A stretch of DNA of 64,000 nucleotides from Hyphomicrobiales bacterium (GTDB lineage Bacteria; Pseudomonadota; Alphaproteobacteria; Rhizobiales; Rhizobiaceae): NCBI GenBank assembly GCA_900472485.1, contig UCII01000011.1, positions 356,710-420,709 on the forward strand, written 5' to 3'. The notes beneath the pieces are model-generated. The model worked only from the letters and a program-made list of their open reading frames with translations, was not told the origin of the DNA and made no database searches. Positions within the stretch are counted from its first letter, which is position 1. Each line of letters begins with the position of its first letter. A program made the translations under genes and the position numbers. Positions 27,643 through 36,259 of this stretch are shown one piece after another.

Positions 27643-28962
27643 TCAGAACCCCATTGGAGGGGGAGGGCCGCCACTGCTGCTCTTGGTGGTCGCATTGCTT
27701 GCCTCGCCGACCACGACATTCTCTCCCTCAGAGAGGCCAGACAGGATTTCGGCAGAGACATTGTTGTTGAGGCCGACCACGACATTGCGCCGGATCCTCT
27801 TGCCGTTGTCGTTTACGACCTGAACGATGCGAGATCCTTCGGCCAATTTGGCGCCCAATGCAGAGGAAGGGATGGTGAGAACATTCTTAGCCTGTCCGAG
27901 AACGATGTGAACCTCCGCCGACATATAGGTGCGAAAGTAATTATCGGGGTTCGGCACTGCAAACACACCGTTGTAGTAGATCGCCGAGGTCGAAGATGAC
28001 GATGTCGTACTGCTGCTCGATGACGTCGCGGTGGACGACGAGGTGATGCTGCTGTCGCTGGTGATCGATTCAGGTGCCGGCTCTATCGACTGTAATGTGG
28101 CCTCATACCTGCTATTCGGATCGCCAAGGATGGTGAAATAGATCGGTTGCCCCACCTTGACCTTGACGACATCGGCTTCGGAGATCTCGGTGCGAACGAT
28201 CATCGTATCGACTTGTCCGAGGATGACGATCGTCGGTGCCGATTGCGCCGCGTTCACCGTCTGCCCCTGCTGGTTGACGATGGCGAGCACCGTGCCGTCC
28301 ATCGGCGCTGTGATGCGCGTGTAGGAAAGATTGGCGCGCGCGGTTTCCACCGCGACTTCGGCCGATGTGATTTGCGCGTCGAGAGCGGCAATTTGGGCAG
28401 TAATCTTCTTGACGCTCGCTTGCGCACTGTCGAGGTCCGCCTTGGAGCCTGCCTGGTTACGGAAGATCGTCTGCTGGCGAATGAGCGTCGTCTGCGCGTT
28501 TTCAAGATCGGCCTCGCTTTCCTGGCGCTGCGCCCTAACGTTCGCCAGGGAGGCCTGAGCGGTCTTCAGGTCGTTGCTCTGTGTGGTCGAGTCGATTTCG
28601 GCAACAAGGCTGTCCTTCTTGACGGTATCGCCAAGCTTGACATGAAGTGCCGTGATCCGACCGGAGACCTGTGCGCCGACCGCGACCAGCTTGATCGGCC
28701 TGAAGGTACCGGATGCGAGCACGGCTTCCTCGACATTGCCTCGCGTCACCGGCGCCGTGATGGCCGACGTCTTCTCCCGGTCGAAATAGCCGTATCGGAA
28801 GGAGAGAATGCCGATTGCGGCAAGGGCAAGGAGACCTCCATAGAGCATGTGCCGCGGTCTGATGCTCCGCTTTGGAAGCACTCTGGCGGGAAGAGAGCTT
28901 GCGTCCTTGGCCCGTTTCGGGCTGACGGTCGCTGGTGCATTGTGTTCTAGGGTGTTCAGCAT
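27643..28962 (-). CDS. macA: MacA-like periplasmic adaptor (HlyD/RND membrane fusion protein)
   Basis: About 439 residues from the ATG at 28962; the frame is open further upstream but only as antisense of the preceding gene region. A single N-terminal TM (MLYGGLLALAAIGILSF) precedes a lipoyl half motif (GRITALHVKLGDTVKKDSLVAEID). A long hairpin coiled coil (ANVRAQRQESEADLENAQ) follows, then the second lipoyl half (RITAPMDGTVLAIVNQQGQTV). A run of Ser and Thr near residue 300 is unusual and probably a flexible insertion. It links MacB to the outer-membrane channel. Confidence 0.9.
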   Translation of the reverse strand: MLNTLEHNAPATVSPKRAKDASSLPARVLPKRSIRPRHMLYGGLLALAAIGILSFRYGYFDREKTSAITAPVTRGNVEEAVLASGTFRPIKLVAVGAQVSGRITALHVKLGDTVKKDSLVAEIDSTTQSNDLKTAQASLANVRAQRQESEADLENAQTTLIRQQTIFRNQAGSKADLDSAQASVKKITAQIAALDAQITSAEVAVETARANLSYTRITAPMDGTVLAIVNQQGQTVNAAQSAPTIVILGQVDTMIVRTEISEADVVKVKVGQPIYFTILGDPNSRYEATLQSIEPAPESITSDSSITSSSTATSSSSSTTSSSSTSAIYYNGVFAVPNPDNYFRTYMSAEVHIVLGQAKNVLTIPSSALGAKLAEGSRIVQVVNDNGKRIRRNVVVGLNNNVSAEILSGLSEGENVVVGEASNATTKSSSGGPPPPMGF

Positions 28963-28966
28963 GAGA

Positions 28967-30457
28967 TTATTTGGCCTTGGCCAGATGTGGACCCATATCG
29001 GCGTCAACGACGACAGGCGCGGAGACATCGACCTGTCCGTCCCAGCCTCCACCCAACGCCTTGTTGAGGGAAATGTAATTTGAAGCAATATTTGCGGTGC
29101 TTTGGATAAGCGAGCTTTCGGCGCTGTAGACTGAGCGATCTGCATCAAGCACGTTAAGGTAATCGACTGCCCCGGCCTCATTTAGCTCGTGGGACAAGTC
29201 TGCCGCCTTGCGATAAGATGCGGCGGAAACGACGAGCTTGGCGTTTTTCAGTCTCTCTTGCGTCAGTGACACAATGCCATCTTCGACATCCTGCATAGCC
29301 GTCAAGACCGCCGACTGGTAGGCGATATAATATTGGTCGCGTTGTGCCTTGGCGACATCCACCGCAGCCTTGAGCTGACCACCCTGGAATATCGGTACGG
29401 TGAGCGATGGGCCGAACGACCAGCCGATCGTTGACTTCTTGCCAAGGTCCGAAATGCTTGTGGCAGATGATGAGATGCTGCCCGTCAACGAGACTGAAGG
29501 ATAGCGATCTGCCTCGGCCTGACCGATCTTGGCGGTATATTGTGCGAGTTGGCGCTCGGCACTGCGAACGTCAGGACGAGATAAGAGGATATCGGCGGGA
29601 ATACCTGTCGAGACATCAAGCTTCGGTCGTGGAATGGCACCGCCGGTCTTTAGACGTTCGTCGAGGGCTGCTGGCGGTTTGCCAAGGAGTATGGCAAGCT
29701 TATGAACTGCCTGCGCATAGGAGGTTTCATAGGTTGGAATATCCGCCTCAGTGCTGGCGGCCTCGCCTGCTGCTTTCGCAGCGTCAATGGCTGTCGCTGT
29801 CCCGGCCTTGAATTCAGCTTGTGTCAGTTCCGCCGTCCTTCGCTGTGAGACGCCGGTGCGCTGCGCCAGGTCACGCAGGGCCTGATACTCACGGGCCTGA
29901 ACATAATAGGAAGCAACATCCCCGACGAGCGTTACCAACGTATGGCGTAAATCCTCTTCCGCGGCATCGACGCCGTATTTCGCAGCTTCGACGGCACGTT
30001 TGTTGCCGCCGAACAGGTCGAGTTCCCAGCTTGCATCGAATCCCGGCTCGTACTCATTGTAGACGCTGGCAGGGGTGCCGTCAGAGGCAGCCGTTCGGGT
30101 GCGCGTTGCTGATGCTGTCCCCTCAACGGTCGGAAGAAGTGCGCCTCTTTGCTCGCGATAGGTCGCGCGAGCTTCGCGTATCTTTGCTTTCGCCGTTGCA
30201 ACATCGAGATTGCCTGCGACGGCCTCCTCAATCAAAGCATCCAGCGTGGGATCACGAAGCCGTTTCCACCATTGCGACAATTGCGGCGGCGGTATTTTCT
30301 TCGCCGTCTTACTGCCCCAATGCGCCGGCACGGCAAGGTCGGGCGTCTTATAATCCGGTCCTACGACGCAGCCTGTCAATGCTCCGACGACTATAGTGGC
30401 AATGGCAATATTCGATGGTCCCGTGTTTGAGCGCAAACATATCGGCAAGATTTCCAT
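28967..30457 (-). CDS. TolC/OprM-type outer-membrane efflux lipoprotein
   Basis: About 496 residues from the ATG at 30457. The signal peptide ends in GALTGC, giving a lipoprotein cleavage site, followed by VVGPDYKTP, the common start of NodT/OprM-family channels. Two outer-membrane efflux (OEP) repeats follow, each with long helices such as AKAKIREARATYREQRGALLPTV split by short turns. The YPSVSLTGSISSSA and SLTVPIFQGGQLKAA segments are typical of the family. The gene is first in the minus-strand channel-adaptor-transporter operon, 4 bp before macA. Confidence 0.9.
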   Translation of the reverse strand: MEILPICLRSNTGPSNIAIATIVVGALTGCVVGPDYKTPDLAVPAHWGSKTAKKIPPPQLSQWWKRLRDPTLDALIEEAVAGNLDVATAKAKIREARATYREQRGALLPTVEGTASATRTRTAASDGTPASVYNEYEPGFDASWELDLFGGNKRAVEAAKYGVDAAEEDLRHTLVTLVGDVASYYVQAREYQALRDLAQRTGVSQRRTAELTQAEFKAGTATAIDAAKAAGEAASTEADIPTYETSYAQAVHKLAILLGKPPAALDERLKTGGAIPRPKLDVSTGIPADILLSRPDVRSAERQLAQYTAKIGQAEADRYPSVSLTGSISSSATSISDLGKKSTIGWSFGPSLTVPIFQGGQLKAAVDVAKAQRDQYYIAYQSAVLTAMQDVEDGIVSLTQERLKNAKLVVSAASYRKAADLSHELNEAGAVDYLNVLDADRSVYSAESSLIQSTANIASNYISLNKALGGGWDGQVDVSAPVVVDADMGPHLAKAK

Positions 30458-30480
30458 CCCTGGCTTGTTGATCCTATGCG

Positions 30481-30533
30481 CTGGCCTCGATTGAGGCCAG
30501 GAAGACGTAGAGCATGAGGAAGACCATCGCTTT
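30481..30533 (-). promoter_or_regulatory. Possible leader with short peptide and hairpin upstream of the efflux operon
   Basis: On the minus strand an ATG at about 30531 opens a 17-codon frame (MVFLMLYVFLASIEASA) ending at TAG just before the outer-membrane channel gene. The DNA contains a perfect 8-bp hairpin, CTGGCCTC-GATT-GAGGCCAG, at 30481-30500, overlapping the end of that frame. The arrangement resembles a translated leader with an attenuating hairpin, as in some drug-efflux operons. It may also be chance. Confidence 0.35.
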
Positions 30534-30701
30534 TCCTCTGCGAAGAAGGATGGCGCTGCGCACACGCCATCGGTCCGGGAGCGCCGGGCGGGGCGTTCCC
30601 GGACCATTCGGCCCGGCGAAGGGCCGCTCCTTCCGACCAACAGGGGCGTCCGGGGGGATCTCGGTTGGTGGAAGCGGAGGGGAAATGGTCTTTCGTGGTG
30701 A

Positions 30702-31316
30702 TCAGTGGAACGGATGCGGGCCGGGAACGAGCGATCGCTCCGCGTCCGCCAGTTTGGTGAGTTGATCGGCGTTCAGCACGTTGCGCAGAGCGACGGCCCT
30801 GTCCTTGAGAGCCTTGGCCTTGGCGGCGCGATCCAGTACGCGATCGGCCAGGCGCTCTCCGAAAAGCTGAGCTTGCACGTCACCCTGACGGGCGGCCGCG
30901 GGCGCGGCGGCGTCATCGGTTGGCGGCGGGTCGGGCAGCTCGTTCTTCGCGGGAGTGAGGAGATCGACCAGGGCGCTGGTATAATCCCGCCAGGCATCGA
31001 GCTGGTTACTGCGGACACCGATCAAGGTTTCGAGCGCCGACAATTTTTCCGCGATCATTAGGGCCGGGTTCGGTCTGTGCGGAGGTCCCGGCGGCATGGG
31101 CATGCCGCCGCCAAAGGCCATCATCGGCCCTTCGGGATGACGGTCCTGGAAATACCAGCCGTCCGATGGTGGGCCGACCGGACCCGGCTGCGCGGTCTCG
31201 GCGCCTGCGGGCTTTTGCTGGTCGGATGCGATTTCTGCACCGGCTGCATAAGCCGAAGCGGTTGCGCCGCCAATTGCTGTTGCCAATAAAGCCGCGACGA
31301 TAAGTCGTTTCTTCAT
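30702..31316 (-). CDS. Spy/CpxP-like periplasmic protein (LTxxQ family)
   Basis: A protein of 204 residues. A signal peptide (KKRLIVAALLATAIGG... ASAYA) is followed by a proline- and glycine-rich segment (GGGMPMPPGPPHRP). A helical region resembling the Spy/CpxP/LTxxQ family follows (LDAWRDYTSAL and ALRNVLNADQLTKLADAE, where NADQ stands in the LTxxQ position). Such proteins act as periplasmic chaperones or metal/stress sensors. It lies 245 bp upstream of the efflux operon on the same strand. Confidence 0.7.
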   Translation of the reverse strand: MKKRLIVAALLATAIGGATASAYAAGAEIASDQQKPAGAETAQPGPVGPPSDGWYFQDRHPEGPMMAFGGGMPMPPGPPHRPNPALMIAEKLSALETLIGVRSNQLDAWRDYTSALVDLLTPAKNELPDPPPTDDAAAPAAARQGDVQAQLFGERLADRVLDRAAKAKALKDRAVALRNVLNADQLTKLADAERSLVPGPHPFH

Positions 31317-31582
31317 AATCAATGCCTTCGCTACGAGTAACTGCAGCAAAAGCTAATGGGGCCTTATGAATGCAATACGTCGATATGTTTCTTAACTTTT
31401 CCCGCAAGGGGAATATTGCGAACGAAGTTTGCCGATAGCCTGACAGCAATGCTTCATTACAATTTCCTCTATTGTCGCCTTAAAGTTCGTCTCTGGTGTA
31501 ACAACAAGCGACGTGTAGGGCTAATCGCAGCCCGTAGATGGAGAGAGCTGTCGCTTGGCGACAGTTCTCTCCACGGTGTTTG

Positions 31583-31744
31583 CTATTCCCTGCTTGCGGA
31601 GGCAGCGGATGTCGATTGATCCGCCTCCTTCAAGGCGGACGCACATTCCTCGCAGCACACCTCCACCGATTTGCCGCCGAGATTGACCTTGATGGTCTCG
31701 GCGCCGAGTTCGCAGTCGCAAGCCGCACATGTGGTTCTCTTCAT
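31583..31744 (-). CDS. Small cysteine-rich metal-binding protein (TRASH/zinc-ribbon-like)
   Basis: A protein of 53 residues with cysteines at 6, 9, 11, 30, 31 and 34 (CAACDC and CCEEC separated by 18 residues). This spacing recalls TRASH/YHS-type metal-binding knuckles. The ATG at 31744 has GGA upstream; the C-terminal tail is Ser/Ala-rich. It follows the AraC regulator on the same strand by 82 bp. A role in handling copper, zinc or another metal is inferred from the cysteines alone. Confidence 0.65.
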   Translation of the reverse strand: MKRTTCAACDCELGAETIKVNLGGKSVEVCCEECASALKEADQSTSAASASRE

Positions 31745-31826
31745 CTCGTGATCCTTTCCTGATCGATCCCTTTGCCGGGGCAGGATCATAAGAGCACCGA
31801 TCATCATGTCGGCGCTGTCGGAATCT

Positions 31827-32678
31827 TTAGCGAACCGCGTAGCGCTTCGGCTTCAATTGCGCCGAACGCTGAAATTCCGCCGGTGTCTGCCCGTAGGTCT
31901 GTTTGAATGCGGCGCTGAAATGGCTATGGCTGGAGAAACCGAGATCGAGCCCGAGCATGGTCAGGTCGTCATAGGAAGCGAGGAGATCGAGCGCGCGTGC
32001 CAGCCGAAGCCGTAGCTGATAGCGGTAAAGAGGGATGGCTTCCACCTGCTGGAAGACTTGCGTCAGATAAACGGGCGAGACTCCCACGTCTTTCGCGATC
32101 TCCGCGAGCGTCCAGCGTCGTGCGAGATCGGAGGACAGAACGAGCTTTGCCCGATCGACGAGCTTCTGCCGGCCGGAACTTGCGCCGGCCGCATGCGATG
32201 TCCGCTCGCCGAGAGAGCGGCGCACCAGGGTTAATGCCAGCGTTTCGCCTTCGAGGCTCTCGGCTATATTGCGGCTAAGCCCGTGGCGAAGCATCGCCAC
32301 GAGCGCCTGCGCGCGCGGATCTATGCGTCGGTGCTGCCGACGGAAGATAACGCCTTCGCCGGACTGGACCTGTTCTTTCGGCGCAAGCTCGTGAAGGACG
32401 CTCTCATCTATACTGAGATCGAGACAGGAATCGCCGCCGTCGACAGGATGACTGATCCGATATCCCTGTCCCTTATTGAAGAACAACACCTGGTTTGCTT
32501 CCGCGACGGCATCACTCTGGTCGACGTGGCGCTTGAAAACGCCACGATAGGGATAGACGAGACTCGTCTTGTGGGCGCATTCCTCACCACTCTTATGCCG
32601 GCATTCGCCATTGCAGACGATATCGCGGATGAGGACGGTTTTCGTCTTCAGCAGCAAGGCGGTCGTAATTTCTGACAT
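31827..32678 (-). CDS. AraC-family regulator with N-terminal cysteine cluster
   Basis: About 283 residues from the ATG at 32678, which has GGGGAAG upstream. The C-terminal AraC domain is clear: LAEIAKDVGVSPVYLTQVFQQV and LGLDLGFSSHSHFSAAFKQTYGQTPAEF. The N-terminal half is a cupin-like sensor with three cysteines at 22, 26 and 34 (VCNGECRHKSGEEC). That is uncommon in AraC proteins and suggests a redox or metal input. It may control the downstream small cysteine protein and the efflux genes. Confidence 0.85.
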   Translation of the reverse strand: MSEITTALLLKTKTVLIRDIVCNGECRHKSGEECAHKTSLVYPYRGVFKRHVDQSDAVAEANQVLFFNKGQGYRISHPVDGGDSCLDLSIDESVLHELAPKEQVQSGEGVIFRRQHRRIDPRAQALVAMLRHGLSRNIAESLEGETLALTLVRRSLGERTSHAAGASSGRQKLVDRAKLVLSSDLARRWTLAEIAKDVGVSPVYLTQVFQQVEAIPLYRYQLRLRLARALDLLASYDDLTMLGLDLGFSSHSHFSAAFKQTYGQTPAEFQRSAQLKPKRYAVR

Positions 32679-32748
32679 GCCGAACTTCCCCATCACGGCG
32701 TTGACGCCCGCCACACCAGTGAAGCCTAACACATCCTGCGCCATCTTT

Positions 32749-32976
32749 TTAGTAGCGGCTATAAATATGGACATCGCTTCCATTCTGACCGCGGGAAAGG
32801 CCAATGTCCTTCAACTGATCGTCCGACAGTCCCAGAAGCGCATTGCGGTTCCTGCGCTCGACCATTTTGCGTACGAGCATACGTACAAGGTCCAGCACGG
32901 TCGAGAAAGACGAGCGTCGAGCCTTGCGGAAGGGGCGGGCCTGTTCGGAAGATGTGATGATGCTTGTGGCTTGCAT
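32749..32976 (-). CDS. DUF1127 family small protein
   Basis: A protein of 75 residues. The C-terminal half (VERRNRNALLGLSDDQLKDIGLSR) is the DUF1127 (YjiS-like) arginine-rich motif. Alphaproteobacterial members have been linked to RNA turnover and stress or phosphate-related phenotypes, but the role here is unknown. The frame is open further upstream, but the ATG at 32976 gives the normal family length. Confidence 0.85.
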   Translation of the reverse strand: MQATSIITSSEQARPFRKARRSSFSTVLDLVRMLVRKMVERRNRNALLGLSDDQLKDIGLSRGQNGSDVHIYSRY

Positions 32977-33195
32977 GGCGATACTCCATCGGTTGCTTCG
33001 ATGAGAGCAGTGAACCACCGGAGCCGTATTCGTGCTGTCAAATAATTTAGCTATCGAACGCGGCAGCGGCCTTCGGGAAAGCGATGTATTTGTATTTTCC
33101 TTGTCGACATACCTGCGGCAGCGGTAGTGTCGGCGCCGTTCGGCATGCGGCAATGATAAGGGTATGCAGGGCGAGCACTATTAAGGAGAGTAGGA

Positions 33196-34341
33196 ATGTC
33201 GTGGCAACATCCAGTACCCCGGATCACCGCGGAGGAGAGACAAGAGCGCCTTTCAAGGCTTCGAAAGCTGCTCGATGCAAAGGGATGGGCCGGCATGCTG
33301 CTCGGGCCGACCGAGAGCCTGCGCTACTTCACCGGACTCGTCTGGCATGCAAGCGAGCGGTTTCTCGGCGCATTGGTGTCGCCGACAGACCTCTACTATA
33401 TCGTTCCGGGCTTCGAGCGCAGCAGGGTTGAGACCCTGCCGCATCTGCCGGCCGAAATCCTGGAGTGGCAGGAGGAAGAAAGCAGCGTGGCACTCATCGC
33501 CCGCGTGCTGGGAGATAAGGGCATCTTGGCGCTCGACGACAGCATGCCGCTTTACTTCTACAACGCTCTGGCCGTCGAGCTTGGAGCTGAAAGGCTTGTG
33601 AATGGCGGGCCGATCATCAATGGCCTGCGCCGGATCAAGTCCCCAGCCGAAATCGCGCTCATTCAATATGCCATGAACCTGACACTGGATGTGCACAAGC
33701 AGGCCCATGCCTTGCTCAAGCCGGGGATTCTCGCGTCGGAAGTGGTCGAATTTATCGACCGGCGTCATCGCGAGGCCGGTGCCGATGGCGGCTCGACCTT
33801 CTGCATCGTGTCCTTCGGTGAAGCGACGTCCCTGCCGCACGGCGCAGACGGCGATCAGACGCTTGGCGAAGACGATGTCATTCTAGTGGATACGGGCGCC
33901 CGCATCGACGGGTATCATTCCGACCTGACGCGGACATACAAGCTGAAGAGCGGCGACAGTGCTTTCGAGGATGCCTGGGCGATCGAACGCGAGGCGCAGC
34001 AGGCCGTTTTCGACGCGGCAAAGCTGGGCGCCGCTTGTTCCAGCCTCGATGATGCCGCGCGCGCCGTGCTGGCGAGACATTCGCTTGGTCCGGACTACAA
34101 GTTGCCGGGATTGCCGCATCGCGCCGGTCACGGCCTTGGCCTCGAAATTCACGAGGAGCCTTATATCGTACGCGGCAACGCGACGGAACTCGCGCCCGGC
34201 ATGTGTTTCTCAAACGAACCGATGATCGTCTTCCCGCAGAAATTCGGCATCCGGCTCGAGGATCACATCTATATGGCCTCGGATGGGCCGCACTGGTTCA
34301 CGCAGCCGTCCAGCGGACCGACGAAGCCGTTTGCGACTTGA
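33196..34341 (+). CDS. M24 family metallopeptidase (Xaa-Pro aminopeptidase/creatinase fold)
   Basis: A protein of 381 residues. The N-terminal creatinase-type domain (YFTGLVWHASERFLGAL) precedes the pita-bread catalytic domain. The five metal ligands are visible in order: Asp in LVDTGARIDGY, Asp in HSDLTRTY, His in HRAGHGLGLEIHE, Glu in SNEPMIV and Glu in GIRLEDH. An AAGGAG lies upstream of the ATG. It converges on the ABC operon that ends at 34363. It could process a proline-containing or N-substituted substrate taken up by that operon, but this link is only positional. Confidence 0.88.
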   Translation: MSWQHPVPRITAEERQERLSRLRKLLDAKGWAGMLLGPTESLRYFTGLVWHASERFLGALVSPTDLYYIVPGFERSRVETLPHLPAEILEWQEEESSVALIARVLGDKGILALDDSMPLYFYNALAVELGAERLVNGGPIINGLRRIKSPAEIALIQYAMNLTLDVHKQAHALLKPGILASEVVEFIDRRHREAGADGGSTFCIVSFGEATSLPHGADGDQTLGEDDVILVDTGARIDGYHSDLTRTYKLKSGDSAFEDAWAIEREAQQAVFDAAKLGAACSSLDDAARAVLARHSLGPDYKLPGLPHRAGHGLGLEIHEEPYIVRGNATELAPGMCFSNEPMIVFPQKFGIRLEDHIYMASDGPHWFTQPSSGPTKPFAT

Positions 34342-34353
34342 GAGTTTTAGTCG

Positions 34354-34378
34354 GGGCGGCCGTCAAGCCGCCCTTTTT
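34354..34378 (+). terminator. Intrinsic terminator of the M24 peptidase gene
   Basis: GGGCGGC (34354-34360) and GCCGCCC (34367-34373) form a 7-bp stem with a CGTCAA loop, followed at once by five T. The right arm and T tract lie inside the last codons of the convergent ABC ATPase gene, so the terminator is shared with coding sequence. Confidence 0.85.
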
Positions 34379-35421
34379 CCATCCTCATCGAAGACATGCA
34401 GATGCTGTGCCGGGAAGGAGACGTTGACCTGTGTCCCCGCGCTCAGAGCGGTGCGATCCAGGGTGAACACCTTGAACGGCAGGCCGTGCAGAGAAAGATG
34501 CAGGATGATGCCGAAGCCTGTGGGTTCGATCAGTTCGACATTGGCCGTCATGTCGGACGGATTGGACGACAGCACGACATGCTCCGGGCGAATGCCGAGC
34601 GTCACTTTGGTGTCGGCGGCCAGTTGCAGCGGCTTGGAAAGCGGCACGAGCGTGCCGTCCTTGAGCTTGACGGCATTGCCCTCGTAAGTGGCATCAAGGA
34701 AGTTCATGCCGGGTGAACCAATGAAGCCGGCCACGAAAAGATTGGCGGGGCGGTCGTAGAGTTCGAGCGGGCTGCCGACCTGCTGAACCACCCCGCCATG
34801 CATTGCAACGATGCGGTCCGCCAGGGTCATGGCCTCGATTTGGTCGTGAGTGACATAGATCGACGTCGCTTTAAGATTGCCATGTAACTTCTTGATTTCC
34901 GCTCGCATCTGCTCGCGCAAGCGGGCGTCGAGATTCGATAGGGGCTCATCGAACAGGAAGGCTTTCGGCTGCCGCACGATGGCGCGGCCCATGGCGACGC
35001 GCTGACGCTGGCCACCCGAGAGGGCCTTCGGCCGTCGCTCCAGCAGCGGATCGAGACCGAGCTTGGATGCCGCGCCGGCGACAGCCTTGGCGATGCCGTC
35101 TTTGGCCACTTTCCGCAGCCGCAGGCTGTAGCTCATGTTGCCCGCCACGTTCATATGCGGGTAAAGCGCATAGGACTGGAAGACCATGGCGATGTCGCGG
35201 TCTTTCGGATGCAGCTCGTTGACACGATTGTCGGCAATGCGGATTTCGCCGCCGCTGATATCCTCGAGCCCGGCGATCATCCGGAGCAGCGTGGACTTGC
35301 CGCATCCGGACGGCCCGACAAGAACGACAAACTCGCCATCCTTGATCCTGAGGTCGATGTCGTGCAGCACCTGCACATGGCCGTAGGCTTTCTTGACGTT
35401 CTGAATATCGATCGATGCCAT
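34363..35421 (-). CDS. CUT1-type sugar ABC transporter ATPase (UgpC/MalK-like)
   Basis: A protein of 352 residues. Walker A GPSGCGKST is at residues 36-44, the signature LSGGQRQRVAMGRAIVR follows, then Walker B LFDEPLSNLDARLR, ending in a C-terminal TOBE region (ELIEPTGFGIILHLS). Length and motifs match the UgpC/MalK group that energises CUT1 importers. It is last in a minus-strand operon, 4 bp after a permease. The final codons overlap the peptidase terminator. Confidence 0.92.
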   Translation of the reverse strand: MASIDIQNVKKAYGHVQVLHDIDLRIKDGEFVVLVGPSGCGKSTLLRMIAGLEDISGGEIRIADNRVNELHPKDRDIAMVFQSYALYPHMNVAGNMSYSLRLRKVAKDGIAKAVAGAASKLGLDPLLERRPKALSGGQRQRVAMGRAIVRQPKAFLFDEPLSNLDARLREQMRAEIKKLHGNLKATSIYVTHDQIEAMTLADRIVAMHGGVVQQVGSPLELYDRPANLFVAGFIGSPGMNFLDATYEGNAVKLKDGTLVPLSKPLQLAADTKVTLGIRPEHVVLSSNPSDMTANVELIEPTGFGIILHLSLHGLPFKVFTLDRTALSAGTQVNVSFPAQHLHVFDEDGKRAA

Positions 35422-35425
35422 ATGA

Positions 35426-36256
35426 CTAACCCTTGACCGCGCCGGCCGTCAGGCCCTGCACGAGATAGCGTTGGATGAGCAGGAAAAAGAGCGCGGCCGG
35501 AATGAGCGCCATGACGCCCGCCGCCATCATCTGCCCAAAATCCACGGAGAATTTCGAGACGAAGGTGAGAAGCCCGACCGGGAAGGTCGCGGCTTGGTTG
35601 CCATTGATGAGCATGAGCGCGAAAAGCAGTTCGCTCCATGCGGCCGTGAAGACGAAGCCGAGCGTCGCTGCGATGCCGGGTAAGGTCAGCGGCAGAATGA
35701 TTTGCCTGAAGGCGGTAAACTGCGTCGCGCCGTCGATCATGGCTGCTTCTTCCAGATCCTTCGGGATGCCGTCGAAGAAGGACTGCATCAGGAAGGTGGC
35801 AAAGGGCACATTGAAGGCCGTGTAGACGATGACAAGCCCGGTCAGGCTATTGGTCAGATGCAACGGTGTCAGGATCTTGAAAATCGGTGCGACGAGCATG
35901 ACCAGCGGAAACATCTGCGTCAGCAGCATCAGCGCCACGATCCAGTATTTGGCGCGGAAGGTGAAGCGCGAGAGCGCGTAGCCGGAGAGGGATGCGCAGA
36001 TGGTCACAGCGATCGCCGTCGAGCCGGAGACGATCAGGCTGTTCTTGAAGAAGGTCGGGAAATCGCTGTGCTGCAGCACGAAGGCATAGTGTTCCCAGGT
36101 CGTGCGCGAGGGCCACATGCGCACGCCTTCGGTATAGAGCAGATCGTTCGGCGTTACCGAGACCTTCAACAGCCAAAAGAGTGGGAAGAGCGAGAAGGCG
36201 ACGTAGCAGAGAATTGCCAGCCGATGCGCGACGGTGGGAAGGACGGATCGTCTCAT
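35426..36256 (-). CDS. CUT1-type ABC transporter permease (MalG-like)
   Basis: A protein of 276 residues with six predicted TM segments, beginning at ILCYVAFSLFPLFWLL. The EAA loop is present as EEAAMIDGATQFTAFRQIILPLTLPGI, which contacts the ATPase. The conserved C-terminal region ends in a TM. It lies 3 bp after its partner permease. It should form the inner-membrane channel for an imported sugar or sugar-like molecule. Confidence 0.92.
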   Translation of the reverse strand: MRRSVLPTVAHRLAILCYVAFSLFPLFWLLKVSVTPNDLLYTEGVRMWPSRTTWEHYAFVLQHSDFPTFFKNSLIVSGSTAIAVTICASLSGYALSRFTFRAKYWIVALMLLTQMFPLVMLVAPIFKILTPLHLTNSLTGLVIVYTAFNVPFATFLMQSFFDGIPKDLEEAAMIDGATQFTAFRQIILPLTLPGIAATLGFVFTAAWSELLFALMLINGNQAATFPVGLLTFVSKFSVDFGQMMAAGVMALIPAALFFLLIQRYLVQGLTAGAVKG

Positions 36257-36259
36257 GGT

